25,348 bases of DNA from positions 1-25,348 of the IMG/VR virus record IMGVR_UViG_3300044527_000493; one strand, written 5' to 3'. The position numbers and the translations under genes are program-made. The notes below the pieces were generated by a model. That model made no database searches, was not told where the DNA came from, and worked only from the letters and a program-made list of their open reading frames with translations. Positions 1 to 6,125 of the stretch are shown here, one piece after another. Every line of letters begins with the position of its first letter. Within the stretch, counting starts at the first letter, position 1. The stretch comes from a virus.

Positions 1-2
1 GT

Positions 3-629
3 CAGCAGGTTAAGGATTGGATCTTCGCTCATCAGTTCGGTCGGCGTAATGGAGATGGTATTAGTCGGGCTCGGTGGAGGGCTATGCTTGTCGAAGCCAA
101 GGCGAGCAAGATTAGTAATGTTCGTGGGTTAAAGACTGCAATTGTAGATTCAGTCGCTAAAGCAACGGGTGTTTCGGCTCGCCAGATCTGGTCGGATTTA
201 GCAGTGACGGAAGTGCTTGATTCCTTAACTCCGCAGGCTAAGCGGAACATTGTTCATGGTCACATTGCAGCTACCCCAGAATCTATTCTGTCGATCAAGG
301 ACTTGCCTGAGTCGCAGAAATCTCAGGTGTGTGATGTGCTAGAGAATTTGCCAACGAACGTAGGCGAGGATCTAGTATTCCGTTCTGTGGAGGAAGTTGT
401 TCAGGCAGTTGCTGAGCACCAGTCGGGCCAACCGGAAAAGCCTGAGCAGAAAAACAAACGTCTTGAGCAAGAGATAGCCAAGATTGAGAGGTTTATTGCT
501 GAGCTTCCTGCTCGCATCGACTCGGTTGCCGAAGGTAAAAAGCTAAAGCGATCTCCATGGAAAGAGAGAGTGCAGGTGGCCTTTGCTTCGTTCGTCACGA
601 TATGGAGAGAACAATGCAAGAAGCCTTAA
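3..629 (+). CDS. ParB-like DNA-binding protein, 5' end outside window
   Basis: The reading frame is open from base 3, so the N-terminus lies upstream; the first in-window ATG (84) is internal. The first visible residues (VKDWIFAHQFGRRN) resemble the end of a ParB/sulfiredoxin-type domain in phage and plasmid ParB-like proteins. A helix-turn-helix follows (roughly AKATGVSARQIWSDL), then the ParB-typical phrase on an expression level reached 'by conclusion': LDSLTPQAKRNIVHGHI and LKDLPESQ-like text. The C-terminal third is charged and probably coiled coil (EQKNKRLEQEIAKIERF). Such proteins bind DNA in partition, replication or transcription control; here the early replication neighbourhood suggests an accessory replication or regulatory role. 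It overlaps the helicase start by 16 nt. The ParB-like call rests on the HTH and flanking pattern only, since the catalytic/CTP-binding part is not in the window. Confidence 0.6.
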   Translation, partial: QQVKDWIFAHQFGRRNGDGISRARWRAMLVEAKASKISNVRGLKTAIVDSVAKATGVSARQIWSDLAVTEVLDSLTPQAKRNIVHGHIAATPESILSIKDLPESQKSQVCDVLENLPTNVGEDLVFRSVEEVVQAVAEHQSGQPEKPEQKNKRLEQEIAKIERFIAELPARIDSVAEGKKLKRSPWKERVQVAFASFVTIWREQCKKP

Positions 630-2218
630 TGCCATTCTTCTCAAGGACTCCTTGGCTTCATCAGATCAATGGTGTAGTGCAGGTAGTGGAGGCTTTGAGA
701 TCGACGAATGCCGTAACGCTATGTAGTGCTACGGGTGGAGGTAAGTCAGACATGATGTGGGCACTAGCTCAGTATTATCAGAGCCAGGGAGCTAAGTGTT
801 TGATCCTGACTAACCGCAAGATGCTCACGCATCAAACGATGCTTAACGCTCAAGCTAAAGGTATAGGCTTTGGTGTGCGAGCAGCATCACTGGCTGAGCA
901 TTTTGATTCGACGCAGGATATACAGATTAGTTCCATTCAGACGGAGATCTCAAGAACCATTAACAGTAATCGCTGGGAACCGTTTGACGCTGACTATGTG
1001 TTTGTGGATGAGGGGCACTTGCAAGCCAGTGGTGAGAGCGAAAAGTTCTTAAGGTCTTACCTGCATCGCAATCGAAAGATCGTCGGCTTGTCGGCAACTC
1101 CTGTGGGTATGAGTCACTTGTACCCGAAGCTGGTTGTGTCAGGTAAACCTTCAGAATGCTTGGCTGCTGGTGCTCACGTAAGGGCTGTGATTAAGGCTCC
1201 GTTTGAATTTGACTTGTCGAAGGTTAAGCGAGTCAAGACGGGCGAGTACAGTATCGGTGACATCAGAAAACATGTGTGGAGTCAGCAGATTGTTGGTCGT
1301 GTGATTGAAGAGTGGTTTACCGAGAATCCAGACAAAAGGCCAACGCTTGTGTTCGCACCCTGCGTAGAGTCATCGATTGGATTGACGCTGGACTTCATGC
1401 GGCAGGGCGTAAAGGCTGCTCATATTGATGCCAATAAAGTGCAGATCAACGATCAGGTGTACACGGACACAGATGGCAAGATTCGACAAGAGGTACTGGA
1501 GGCGTGGAAAGCTGGTGACATCAAGGTGATATGCAATCGCTTTGTCCTCAGGGAGGGCATCGACTTGCCACAGATGTATCACTTAGTTCTTGCCTGTCCC
1601 ATGGGATCGATCAAGACGTACTTGCAATCGACGGGTAGGGTTATTCGCTATTCGGCAGAGACACCTGACCACGTTCTAATTACGGATCATGCTGGCTCCT
1701 ATTACAAATTCGGTGGCGGGCCTAATCGGGACCGTAACTGGGAGGAGATGTACTATCAGACTGAGGAGCAGATTGAGAAGAAGATACGCGAGCAAGCGGA
1801 AAAAAATCCTGACCAAGATCCAATTGTGTGTCCGCACTGTGGAACTGTGCGTCACGGCAATATGCCTGCTTGCCCTGCTCCTCCGGTTGGATGCGGTAGA
1901 GAGTCTCGCGGTAGAAGCAAGATGATTGTGCAGCAGAACGGTGAACTGCGTCGGGTGACGGGACCAAACTTTCGTCCACCTCGTACTCGTCCAAGATCCA
2001 GTGCTGACCAGCAGAGGTGGGACAATCTTTACTTCAGAACACGAAACTCTACAAGTCCTCGTGCCATGAACTTTAATCAACTCAAAGCCTTATTCTATCG
2101 CACCTATGGCTACTACCCTCCAGGTGATTTGCTAAGGATGCCACGAGATGAATCAACTTGGAGTCGCAAGGTAAATCAAACGGAAGCAGCAGCACTTAGG
2201 AGTACAGGTAATGGCTAG
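614..2218 (+). CDS. SF2 DEAD/DEAH-type helicase with C-terminal zinc ribbon
   Basis: ATP-dependent superfamily 2 helicase, 534 residues from the chosen start, probably acting in phage replication or recombination. Motifs in order: Walker A ATGGGKSD (about 39-46), motif II DEGH (132-135), motif III SATP (160-163), and motif VI QSTGRVIRYS (338-347) with its arginine fingers. After the second RecA-like domain there is a four-cysteine cluster (C406, C409, C420, C427), a likely zinc ribbon, then a basic Arg/Pro-rich segment and a C-terminal helical part. The start at 614 is preferred because GGAGA lies 5 nt upstream; in-frame ATGs at 557, 602 and 629 also exist, the last overlapping the upstream stop as TAATG. 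The family is also found in restriction and repair systems, but here it sits between ParB-like and exonuclease genes. The exact polarity and substrate are not visible. Confidence 0.9.
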   Translation: MQEALMPFFSRTPWLHQINGVVQVVEALRSTNAVTLCSATGGGKSDMMWALAQYYQSQGAKCLILTNRKMLTHQTMLNAQAKGIGFGVRAASLAEHFDSTQDIQISSIQTEISRTINSNRWEPFDADYVFVDEGHLQASGESEKFLRSYLHRNRKIVGLSATPVGMSHLYPKLVVSGKPSECLAAGAHVRAVIKAPFEFDLSKVKRVKTGEYSIGDIRKHVWSQQIVGRVIEEWFTENPDKRPTLVFAPCVESSIGLTLDFMRQGVKAAHIDANKVQINDQVYTDTDGKIRQEVLEAWKAGDIKVICNRFVLREGIDLPQMYHLVLACPMGSIKTYLQSTGRVIRYSAETPDHVLITDHAGSYYKFGGGPNRDRNWEEMYYQTEEQIEKKIREQAEKNPDQDPIVCPHCGTVRHGNMPACPAPPVGCGRESRGRSKMIVQQNGELRRVTGPNFRPPRTRPRSSADQQRWDNLYFRTRNSTSPRAMNFNQLKALFYRTYGYYPPGDLLRMPRDESTWSRKVNQTEAAALRSTGNG

Positions 2219-3137
2219 TAGTATAACGGAGTGGCAGGCCGAACAGATCAAAGATTTTCGGCAGATGCTTTTAGAGTGTGAGAACATCCCGCAGCTTGTG
2301 TCAGTGGCAAGAAACCTTGTGCACTTTGTTAGTCAAGCTTGGTATTTGAGAGGTTGCTTGCCAGCGTATAACAAACGATTGGCTGACTTCCTTGAGGGCC
2401 GAAAGGAGAGGATCGTGGTGGTGATTGACTTCAAGGCTATCTGCCATTTAGCGTATCATCGCGCCAAGGATACCAGTCCAGCATCTGAGTTCGCTGACAT
2501 CATTTCAAGAATTAAGATGGCTTTCTCAATGAGTTCGCTCTTCCTGTTTGCTGATGAGATGGAGGAAGAAAGCTGGAGGTATGCTAAAGACTCACGTTGG
2601 AAAAGCAGTCGGCTCGACATCACTAGCGGCTTTTTGTCTTTTGTTGCTAGTGCTAGGGAGGCACTTGATAAGCGTGGCGTGAAACGATATATGTTTCCAA
2701 CGTATGACGCAGACGACGTATTGGCCTCACTATCCACCTCGTATGCACTTGCTGGCGATAAGTGTGTAATGGTTTGCCAAGACAAGGATTTGTATCAGTG
2801 TCTCGGACCCAAAGTGAACATGTACTGGAAGGGACAGTTCTTCAATCGCGAGTCGTTGTTTAAGAATTACGCCTGCGAACCTAAGCAGTGGGTGGATTGG
2901 CTGGCTATGGTTGGTCGCAATGACATCCCTGGTGCGTCAGGTGTTGGAGAGAAGACAGCCAGTAAGTTACTGATTACTTTCGGAAGCTATATCAACTGCC
3001 TCAATGCCATCGATCAAGTAAAGAATCAGTTTTCCGAGAAGGTGGCTGCGGGACTGATGGAGTTTGAGAAAGCATACTTCGACACACATCGCCTTCATAG
3101 ATTGAATCAAACCTTAGATGTTGAGGTGCTGGTATGA
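2211..3137 (+). CDS. 5'-3' exonuclease / flap endonuclease (FEN-like, PolI 5' domain family)
   Basis: Metal-dependent 5' nuclease expected to remove RNA primers or flaps, or to degrade DNA during replication or recombination. Conserved acidic positions are visible: VVVIDF (D73), FLFADE (D115), YDADD (165-169), QDKDLYQ (191-194) and GRNDIPG (D238), followed by the helix-hairpin-helix DNA-binding loop GASGVGEKTASKLL (241-254). The first roughly 65 residues are a helical extension before the canonical domain, not usual in the family. No polymerase domain follows, as in T5/T7-type stand-alone exonucleases. The start ATG lies inside the last codons of the helicase gene (8-nt overlap) with GGAG 8 nt upstream, so the two are probably translationally coupled. 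It ends in an ATGA overlap with the next gene. Confidence 0.9.
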   Translation: MASSITEWQAEQIKDFRQMLLECENIPQLVSVARNLVHFVSQAWYLRGCLPAYNKRLADFLEGRKERIVVVIDFKAICHLAYHRAKDTSPASEFADIISRIKMAFSMSSLFLFADEMEEESWRYAKDSRWKSSRLDITSGFLSFVASAREALDKRGVKRYMFPTYDADDVLASLSTSYALAGDKCVMVCQDKDLYQCLGPKVNMYWKGQFFNRESLFKNYACEPKQWVDWLAMVGRNDIPGASGVGEKTASKLLITFGSYINCLNAIDQVKNQFSEKVAAGLMEFEKAYFDTHRLHRLNQTLDVEVLV

Positions 3138-3607
3138 ACGATTTCTCATTTAGGGATGGTCCTTTCATTTTTACTGATAGCAGGATGTACTGCTCGGCTC
3201 CGCCTAGCCTAGATCAGCTTGAAGAAACACTAAGCAGACTGGCTTGGATGCAAAGACACATTTACTGGTGGATTGGTGATGCGATCCTACAAGGAGAAAA
3301 ACTGTTTGGTGATGATGCATATCAGGCAGTAGATCCAAGCTTTAGTCCTGATTTGCTTCATCGGTGTGTAGCGATGGCTGCTAAGTATCCACCAGAGCAT
3401 CGCAATGCCAGCCTATCGTGGTCTCACCACCTAGCTGCTGCGAAATTGAGTCCGAGGTTGCGGGTTGTGGCACTAAGAAAAGCGGAGGCTGAAGGATGGA
3501 ACAGTCAGGACTTTCAGGGCTACCTGAAAAACGTATGGGCGAAAAAGGAGATGCTGGAGCAATACGCGACATCTCAGGAAGAAGATTCTGCTGGATCTCA
3601 GGATTGA
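3134..3607 (+). CDS. LmbU-like / ParB-associated small regulator-like protein
   Basis: 157-residue protein starting in an ATGA overlap with the exonuclease gene. The middle part (WWIGDAILQGEKLFGD, then a segment ending YPPEHRNASLSWSHH, then ALRKAEAEGWN) follows the pattern of LmbU-like proteins and related phage/plasmid proteins: a W-x-GD-x3-GE core, a 'P-x-RR/HR-x4-SWSHH' block and a 'KA-x2-GW' block. LmbU-family proteins act as regulators in antibiotic clusters; in phages the same module is often found with ParB-like genes, and its function there is not established. The C-terminus is acidic and Gln/Glu-rich. The match is by pattern memory, not alignment, so the family call is moderate; that the gene is real is supported by the coupling and its coherent composition. 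Confidence 0.55.
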   Translation: MNDFSFRDGPFIFTDSRMYCSAPPSLDQLEETLSRLAWMQRHIYWWIGDAILQGEKLFGDDAYQAVDPSFSPDLLHRCVAMAAKYPPEHRNASLSWSHHLAAAKLSPRLRVVALRKAEAEGWNSQDFQGYLKNVWAKKEMLEQYATSQEEDSAGSQD

Positions 3608-3966
3608 CCAAGGGTACTCGTCCAGCCAACTGGTATGGCGATTGGTGGCTGCAAGTGGCTCACTTGAGTAGCGGTTCAGGTGCGATGCATCGCGTCAATG
3701 ATCGTCGGGCTGTGGTGCTGCTGTGTCCGCTAGTGCACGAGTGCCATGTGAACGATTCAGAGAGGATCGCAGAGAAGAAGATTGGCGGCAGATCGTATCC
3801 TACGATTGATGCCTCCCACCTGCTGTGGATCAAACAGATCATGGATCCTGGCTTCTACGATCCGGAGTTCTATAGTCGTATTTGGACGGGCTCACCTCCT
3901 GATCCGAAGCGACCACCAGCGTACTGGATGAATATGTTATTCGAGAATACAGGATTGTCATTATGA
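3496..3966 (+). CDS. Possible HNH-like nuclease-fold protein
   Basis: 156-residue ORF overlapping the previous gene by 112 nt, in another frame. The ATG at 3496 has GGAGG 8 nt upstream; a later in-frame ATG at 3535 has no SD. The N-terminal 45 residues, which lie in the overlap, are low in recognisable structure. The core contains FCWISG, then GDWWLQVAHLSSGSG, and NDRRAVVLLCPLVHECHVND, followed by a Trp/Tyr/Pro-rich tail. The order His, then Asn-Asp, then C-x4-CH is reminiscent of the beta-beta-alpha-metal HNH layout and of planctomycete phage proteins that end in a similar way. The cysteine pairs of a classic HNH zinc site are incomplete, so it could be a degenerate nuclease or a structural protein. 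It ends in an ATGA overlap with the next gene. Confidence 0.45.
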   Translation: MEQSGLSGLPEKRMGEKGDAGAIRDISGRRFCWISGLTKGTRPANWYGDWWLQVAHLSSGSGAMHRVNDRRAVVLLCPLVHECHVNDSERIAEKKIGGRSYPTIDASHLLWIKQIMDPGFYDPEFYSRIWTGSPPDPKRPPAYWMNMLFENTGLSL

Positions 3967-4184
3967 ACAAGGATGGCGTGTCGTACATTCTGGAGAAGCT
4001 AGCGGAGGAGTTTCCTACGAAGTCGGACTTGTCAGAGTGTTATCAGGAGGTGGCTGATTATTTGAGAGGTTTAGATTTACCTCAGAAAGATGTGGAAAGA
4101 GTTTTACGTTTACTACGCAAAAAATGTGTGGTGTTTATTAGTGTTTCTGATGCTTTGAGAAAGTGGAGCTTGATAAATGGCTAG
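3963..4184 (+). CDS. Small hypothetical protein
   Basis: 73-residue, largely helical, charged protein of unknown function. It starts in an ATGA overlap with the upstream gene, with AGGA about 9 nt before the start, and its last 8 nt overlap the SSB start, so it sits in an unbroken chain of coupled early genes. The middle (DLPQKDVERVLRLLRKKC) is strongly basic and amphipathic. No motif was recognised. Confidence 0.65.
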   Translation: MNKDGVSYILEKLAEEFPTKSDLSECYQEVADYLRGLDLPQKDVERVLRLLRKKCVVFISVSDALRKWSLING

Positions 4185-4617
4185 TGCGTTTGCGACTGTT
4201 CATGGTTATTTGAGCGATGCGCCAAGTGTGAATACTACAAAAAACGGAACTAAGGTAGCCAGAATCCGTTTGGGCTGGAGCAAGAAAATGGGAGAGGAGA
4301 CTAAGTGGAGCAACATTAATGTCGTTCTCTGGGGGAAGTTAGCCGAGACAGCGGAACAATACTTGGAGAAGGGGAGTCTTGTCACTGTCAACGGAGAACT
4401 GGAGACGAACTCATGGGAGAAGGATGGAGAGAAGAGATCCAACTTGGAGCTTCACGCAAGCCAGCTAAAGCTGGAAGGAAAGCCCAAGGGCAATGGTGAA
4501 AAACAAGAGCGACCTACGCCGAGCAGCAAGCCAGCAGGCAAACCAGCAAGTAAGCCCGCAGTCAAATCCGAAGACGACTTCCCATCAGACGATGGATTTG
4601 GCGACATTCCGTTTTAA
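4177..4617 (+). CDS. ssb: Single-stranded DNA-binding protein
   Basis: 146-residue SSB: an N-terminal OB-fold of about 105 residues (FATVHGYLSDAPSV, KVARIRLGWSKK, WSNINVVLWGKLAETAEQYLEKGSLVTVNGEL), an intrinsically disordered Lys/Pro/Ser linker containing SKPAGKPASKPA, and an acidic tip ending DDGFGDIPF. The bacterial-type acidic tip is the known docking point for replication and repair partners, so this phage SSB could recruit host SSB-binding proteins as well as phage enzymes. GGAG lies about 9 nt upstream of the start. Its length and layout match ordinary bacterial SSBs. It protects single strands made by the helicase and exonuclease encoded just upstream. Confidence 0.95.
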   Translation: MASAFATVHGYLSDAPSVNTTKNGTKVARIRLGWSKKMGEETKWSNINVVLWGKLAETAEQYLEKGSLVTVNGELETNSWEKDGEKRSNLELHASQLKLEGKPKGNGEKQERPTPSSKPAGKPASKPAVKSEDDFPSDDGFGDIPF

Positions 4618-4897
4618 GATTGAGACTACAGATCGGGTAGAGGTGACAGACCATGCACTGCGTCGGTATTGGCTCAGGATTGATCCGATACCGGACAGGC
4701 ATGGAGTTCAAGAGAGAATACGTAGTGAGATGCAACGCGGCTTCTGGCTGAGGCGCTGGCGCATGCAGGATGGTGTGCCAGTGCTTCATTGCCGTTGCAG
4801 CGGATTGATCGCAGTTGTTGCTCCCCAGGAGAATTGCTGGCTGGTCATTACTGTTATGGAGGGCAAAAGAAATGGGAGCGATCGACGGAACCGATGA
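4592..4897 (+). CDS. Small basic protein, possibly RelE/BECR-like fold
   Basis: 101-residue basic protein. The ATG at 4592 lies inside the end of ssb; the same frame is open upstream to 4493, but that part is antisense-like low-complexity text read out of frame from the SSB linker, so 4592 (or an internal start near 4642-4653) is more likely. The visible core VTDHALRRYWLRIDPIPD, then a helix and LIAVVAPQENCWLVITVM, follows a pattern seen in small phage and toxin proteins ('TDHA-x-R-x-R-(I/L)', ending 'ITV'). Such folds include RNase toxins, but no antitoxin is evident and no catalytic set can be assigned. The SD is weak, suggesting coupling to ssb translation. It overlaps the acetyltransferase gene by 26 nt. 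Confidence 0.5.
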   Translation: MDLATFRFKIETTDRVEVTDHALRRYWLRIDPIPDRHGVQERIRSEMQRGFWLRRWRMQDGVPVLHCRCSGLIAVVAPQENCWLVITVMEGKRNGSDRRNR

Positions 4898-5360
4898 CAT
4901 CAAGCAGGCCACAAGGGTGCTTCAGCTTTGCTACCCAAAGATCATCGTCGCACATGAGGTGCAAGAAGCGGTCGACGGCAGCAGCATCGTCCAGGTGATC
5001 AAGAACGGAAAGAGGATCGTAGGTGTCATGATCGCTGAACGCGACATGCACGAAATCTACATTCGTCGCCTTGCAGTTCTGGATGAGTACAGGCTTAAGG
5101 GCTACGCTCGTGGCATGATTAATAGTTTGCTGAGGCAAGATCATGTCAAGCTGCTTACCCTCTCTGTTCCTGGCTGGGAGCCAGCGTCTGTTGCGTTTGC
5201 TCATCGCTGTGGATTCCATGTGTTCGGGATAGACGCCGACAACGAAGGATTCCAAGTTTGGCGATTAAGTTCGCGTGCAAACGCTAGCTCTAGGAACAGG
5301 ATTGAGCAGTACTTTTCTAAGCGTCTTAGTCGAAAAGGCGATTTTGGGCGTCGGTATTGA
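4872..5360 (+). CDS. GNAT-family N-acetyltransferase
   Basis: 162-residue protein with the GNAT core. Motif A is visible as IYIRRLAVLDEYRLKGYARG (R74-x-x-G77-x-A79, the acetyl-CoA pyrophosphate loop), followed by a helix and a later strand/helix with SVPGWEPASVAFAHRCGF, the usual motif B region. The start at 4872 has GGAGGG 8 nt upstream; the frame is open further upstream to 4815 but that part overlaps the preceding gene. The substrate cannot be told; phage GNATs are thought to modify host proteins, toxins or small molecules. The C-terminus is basic (SRNRIEQYFSKRLSRKGDF). Its 3' end overlaps the 3' end of the convergent sigma-factor gene by 35 bp, so it is the last gene of the early + strand run. 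Confidence 0.85.
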   Translation: MGAIDGTDDIKQATRVLQLCYPKIIVAHEVQEAVDGSSIVQVIKNGKRIVGVMIAERDMHEIYIRRLAVLDEYRLKGYARGMINSLLRQDHVKLLTLSVPGWEPASVAFAHRCGFHVFGIDADNEGFQVWRLSSRANASSRNRIEQYFSKRLSRKGDFGRRY

Positions 5361-6111
5361 GGTCGTCGAATAGCTTGCCGATTCGGGAGCCAGAGACGCA
5401 GCAATCGATAGGTATGTCGCGTCGAGACAGTTCACGAAAGACTTCGCGTTTAATAGCGTGTAGGGCCAGCATGACACTGCTGGCTTCTACCACTCGGCCC
5501 ATCCTTCCAGATCGCAGGTTGTTCAGTGTCTCCTCGGCTGCAATTTCCTCCGCTGTCTTGCCTTCTTGTCTTTTTGCAACAATCCACCTTGACCTTGGCT
5601 CCATCTCCGCTAGTATTGAAGTCACTACTCCAGCAAGTTCGTCTACTTCGCTGTGGTACTCGTCCTCGTAGATGTTGCTTTCTTTGTTTTCGGCTAACAC
5701 TGCTTTTACATTGTCTTCGTCAATGAGAAAAGAATTTGTTTCCGAAGAGTAGGCCATTGGTATTCGTTTGCCGAAGGTGCTACTTGTCTTCACCACGTAG
5801 TCAGAACACTTCCTTGGGATGACGCGAGAGAAGAACGATGAAAGTCTTCCCTTGGCAGGATCAAAATTCTTTATTGCTAAATAGGCTTGGCACATTGCTT
5901 CGTTGAATAGTTCGTCCGTGTTGACTTGAGGAGGCTTGGGGTGATTATGGCAGAGGGTCCAGATCCAGTGTGCCTGAGAGCACAACAGTATTTCGATTGC
6001 TTTTTTATCGCCGCTCTTTGCTTGTTCGTAGTATTGGCTTTCTTCCAGAGGGGTTAATCTCTTGGCTTCACGACCTGCTAAAAAATCTGCGACAGGATCT
6101 ACTTTCTTCAC
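5326..6111 (-). CDS. Sigma-70-family RNA polymerase sigma factor, phage-encoded
   Basis: 261-residue sigma factor that would redirect host RNA polymerase. Region 2 is clear: DELFNEAMCQAYLAIKNFD followed by PAKGRLSSFFSRVI (about residues 66-98), matching the DLxQEGxxGLxxAxxxFDPxxGxxFxxYA pattern. A region 4-like part lies near 165-225 (ILAEMEPRSRWIVAKRQEGK, then EEIAAEE). Between them is an acidic linker. The start is a GTG (6109-6111) with a consensus AAGGAGGT 6 nt upstream, about the strongest SD in the window. It is transcribed against the flanking genes; its 5' end overlaps the recombinase start by 50 bp and its 3' end overlaps the acetyltransferase by 35 bp. It may control late genes or lysogeny; cognate promoters were not identified. 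Confidence 0.85.
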   Translation of the reverse strand: MKKVDPVADFLAGREAKRLTPLEESQYYEQAKSGDKKAIEILLCSQAHWIWTLCHNHPKPPQVNTDELFNEAMCQAYLAIKNFDPAKGRLSSFFSRVIPRKCSDYVVKTSSTFGKRIPMAYSSETNSFLIDEDNVKAVLAENKESNIYEDEYHSEVDELAGVVTSILAEMEPRSRWIVAKRQEGKTAEEIAAEETLNNLRSGRMGRVVEASSVMLALHAIKREVFRELSRRDIPIDCCVSGSRIGKLFDDLNTDAQNRLFD

Positions 6112-6125
6112 AGAACGACCTCCTT
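6047..6125. promoter_or_regulatory. Overlapping divergent translation-start region (two strong SDs)
   Basis: On the + strand AGAGGGG (6047-6053) lies 8 nt before the recombinase TTG start (6062). On the - strand AAGGAGGT (6118-6125) lies 6 nt before the sigma GTG start (6111). The first 50 bp of each gene are therefore antisense to each other, and each promoter must lie inside the other gene. Antisense interference between the two transcripts follows as an inference. Confidence 0.75.

Noticed and set aside
1676-2080. 134-codon - strand ORF inside the helicase
   Set aside because: It is a shadow of the helicase zinc-ribbon and linker region, with no SD and protein-unlike composition.
4493-4591. 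Upstream part of the ORF after ssb
   Set aside because: It is the SSB linker read in another frame (Gln/Ser/Asn noise).
4854-5255. 133-codon - strand ORF opposite the acetyltransferase
   Set aside because: The GNAT reading on the + strand has clear motifs; the antisense frame has none.
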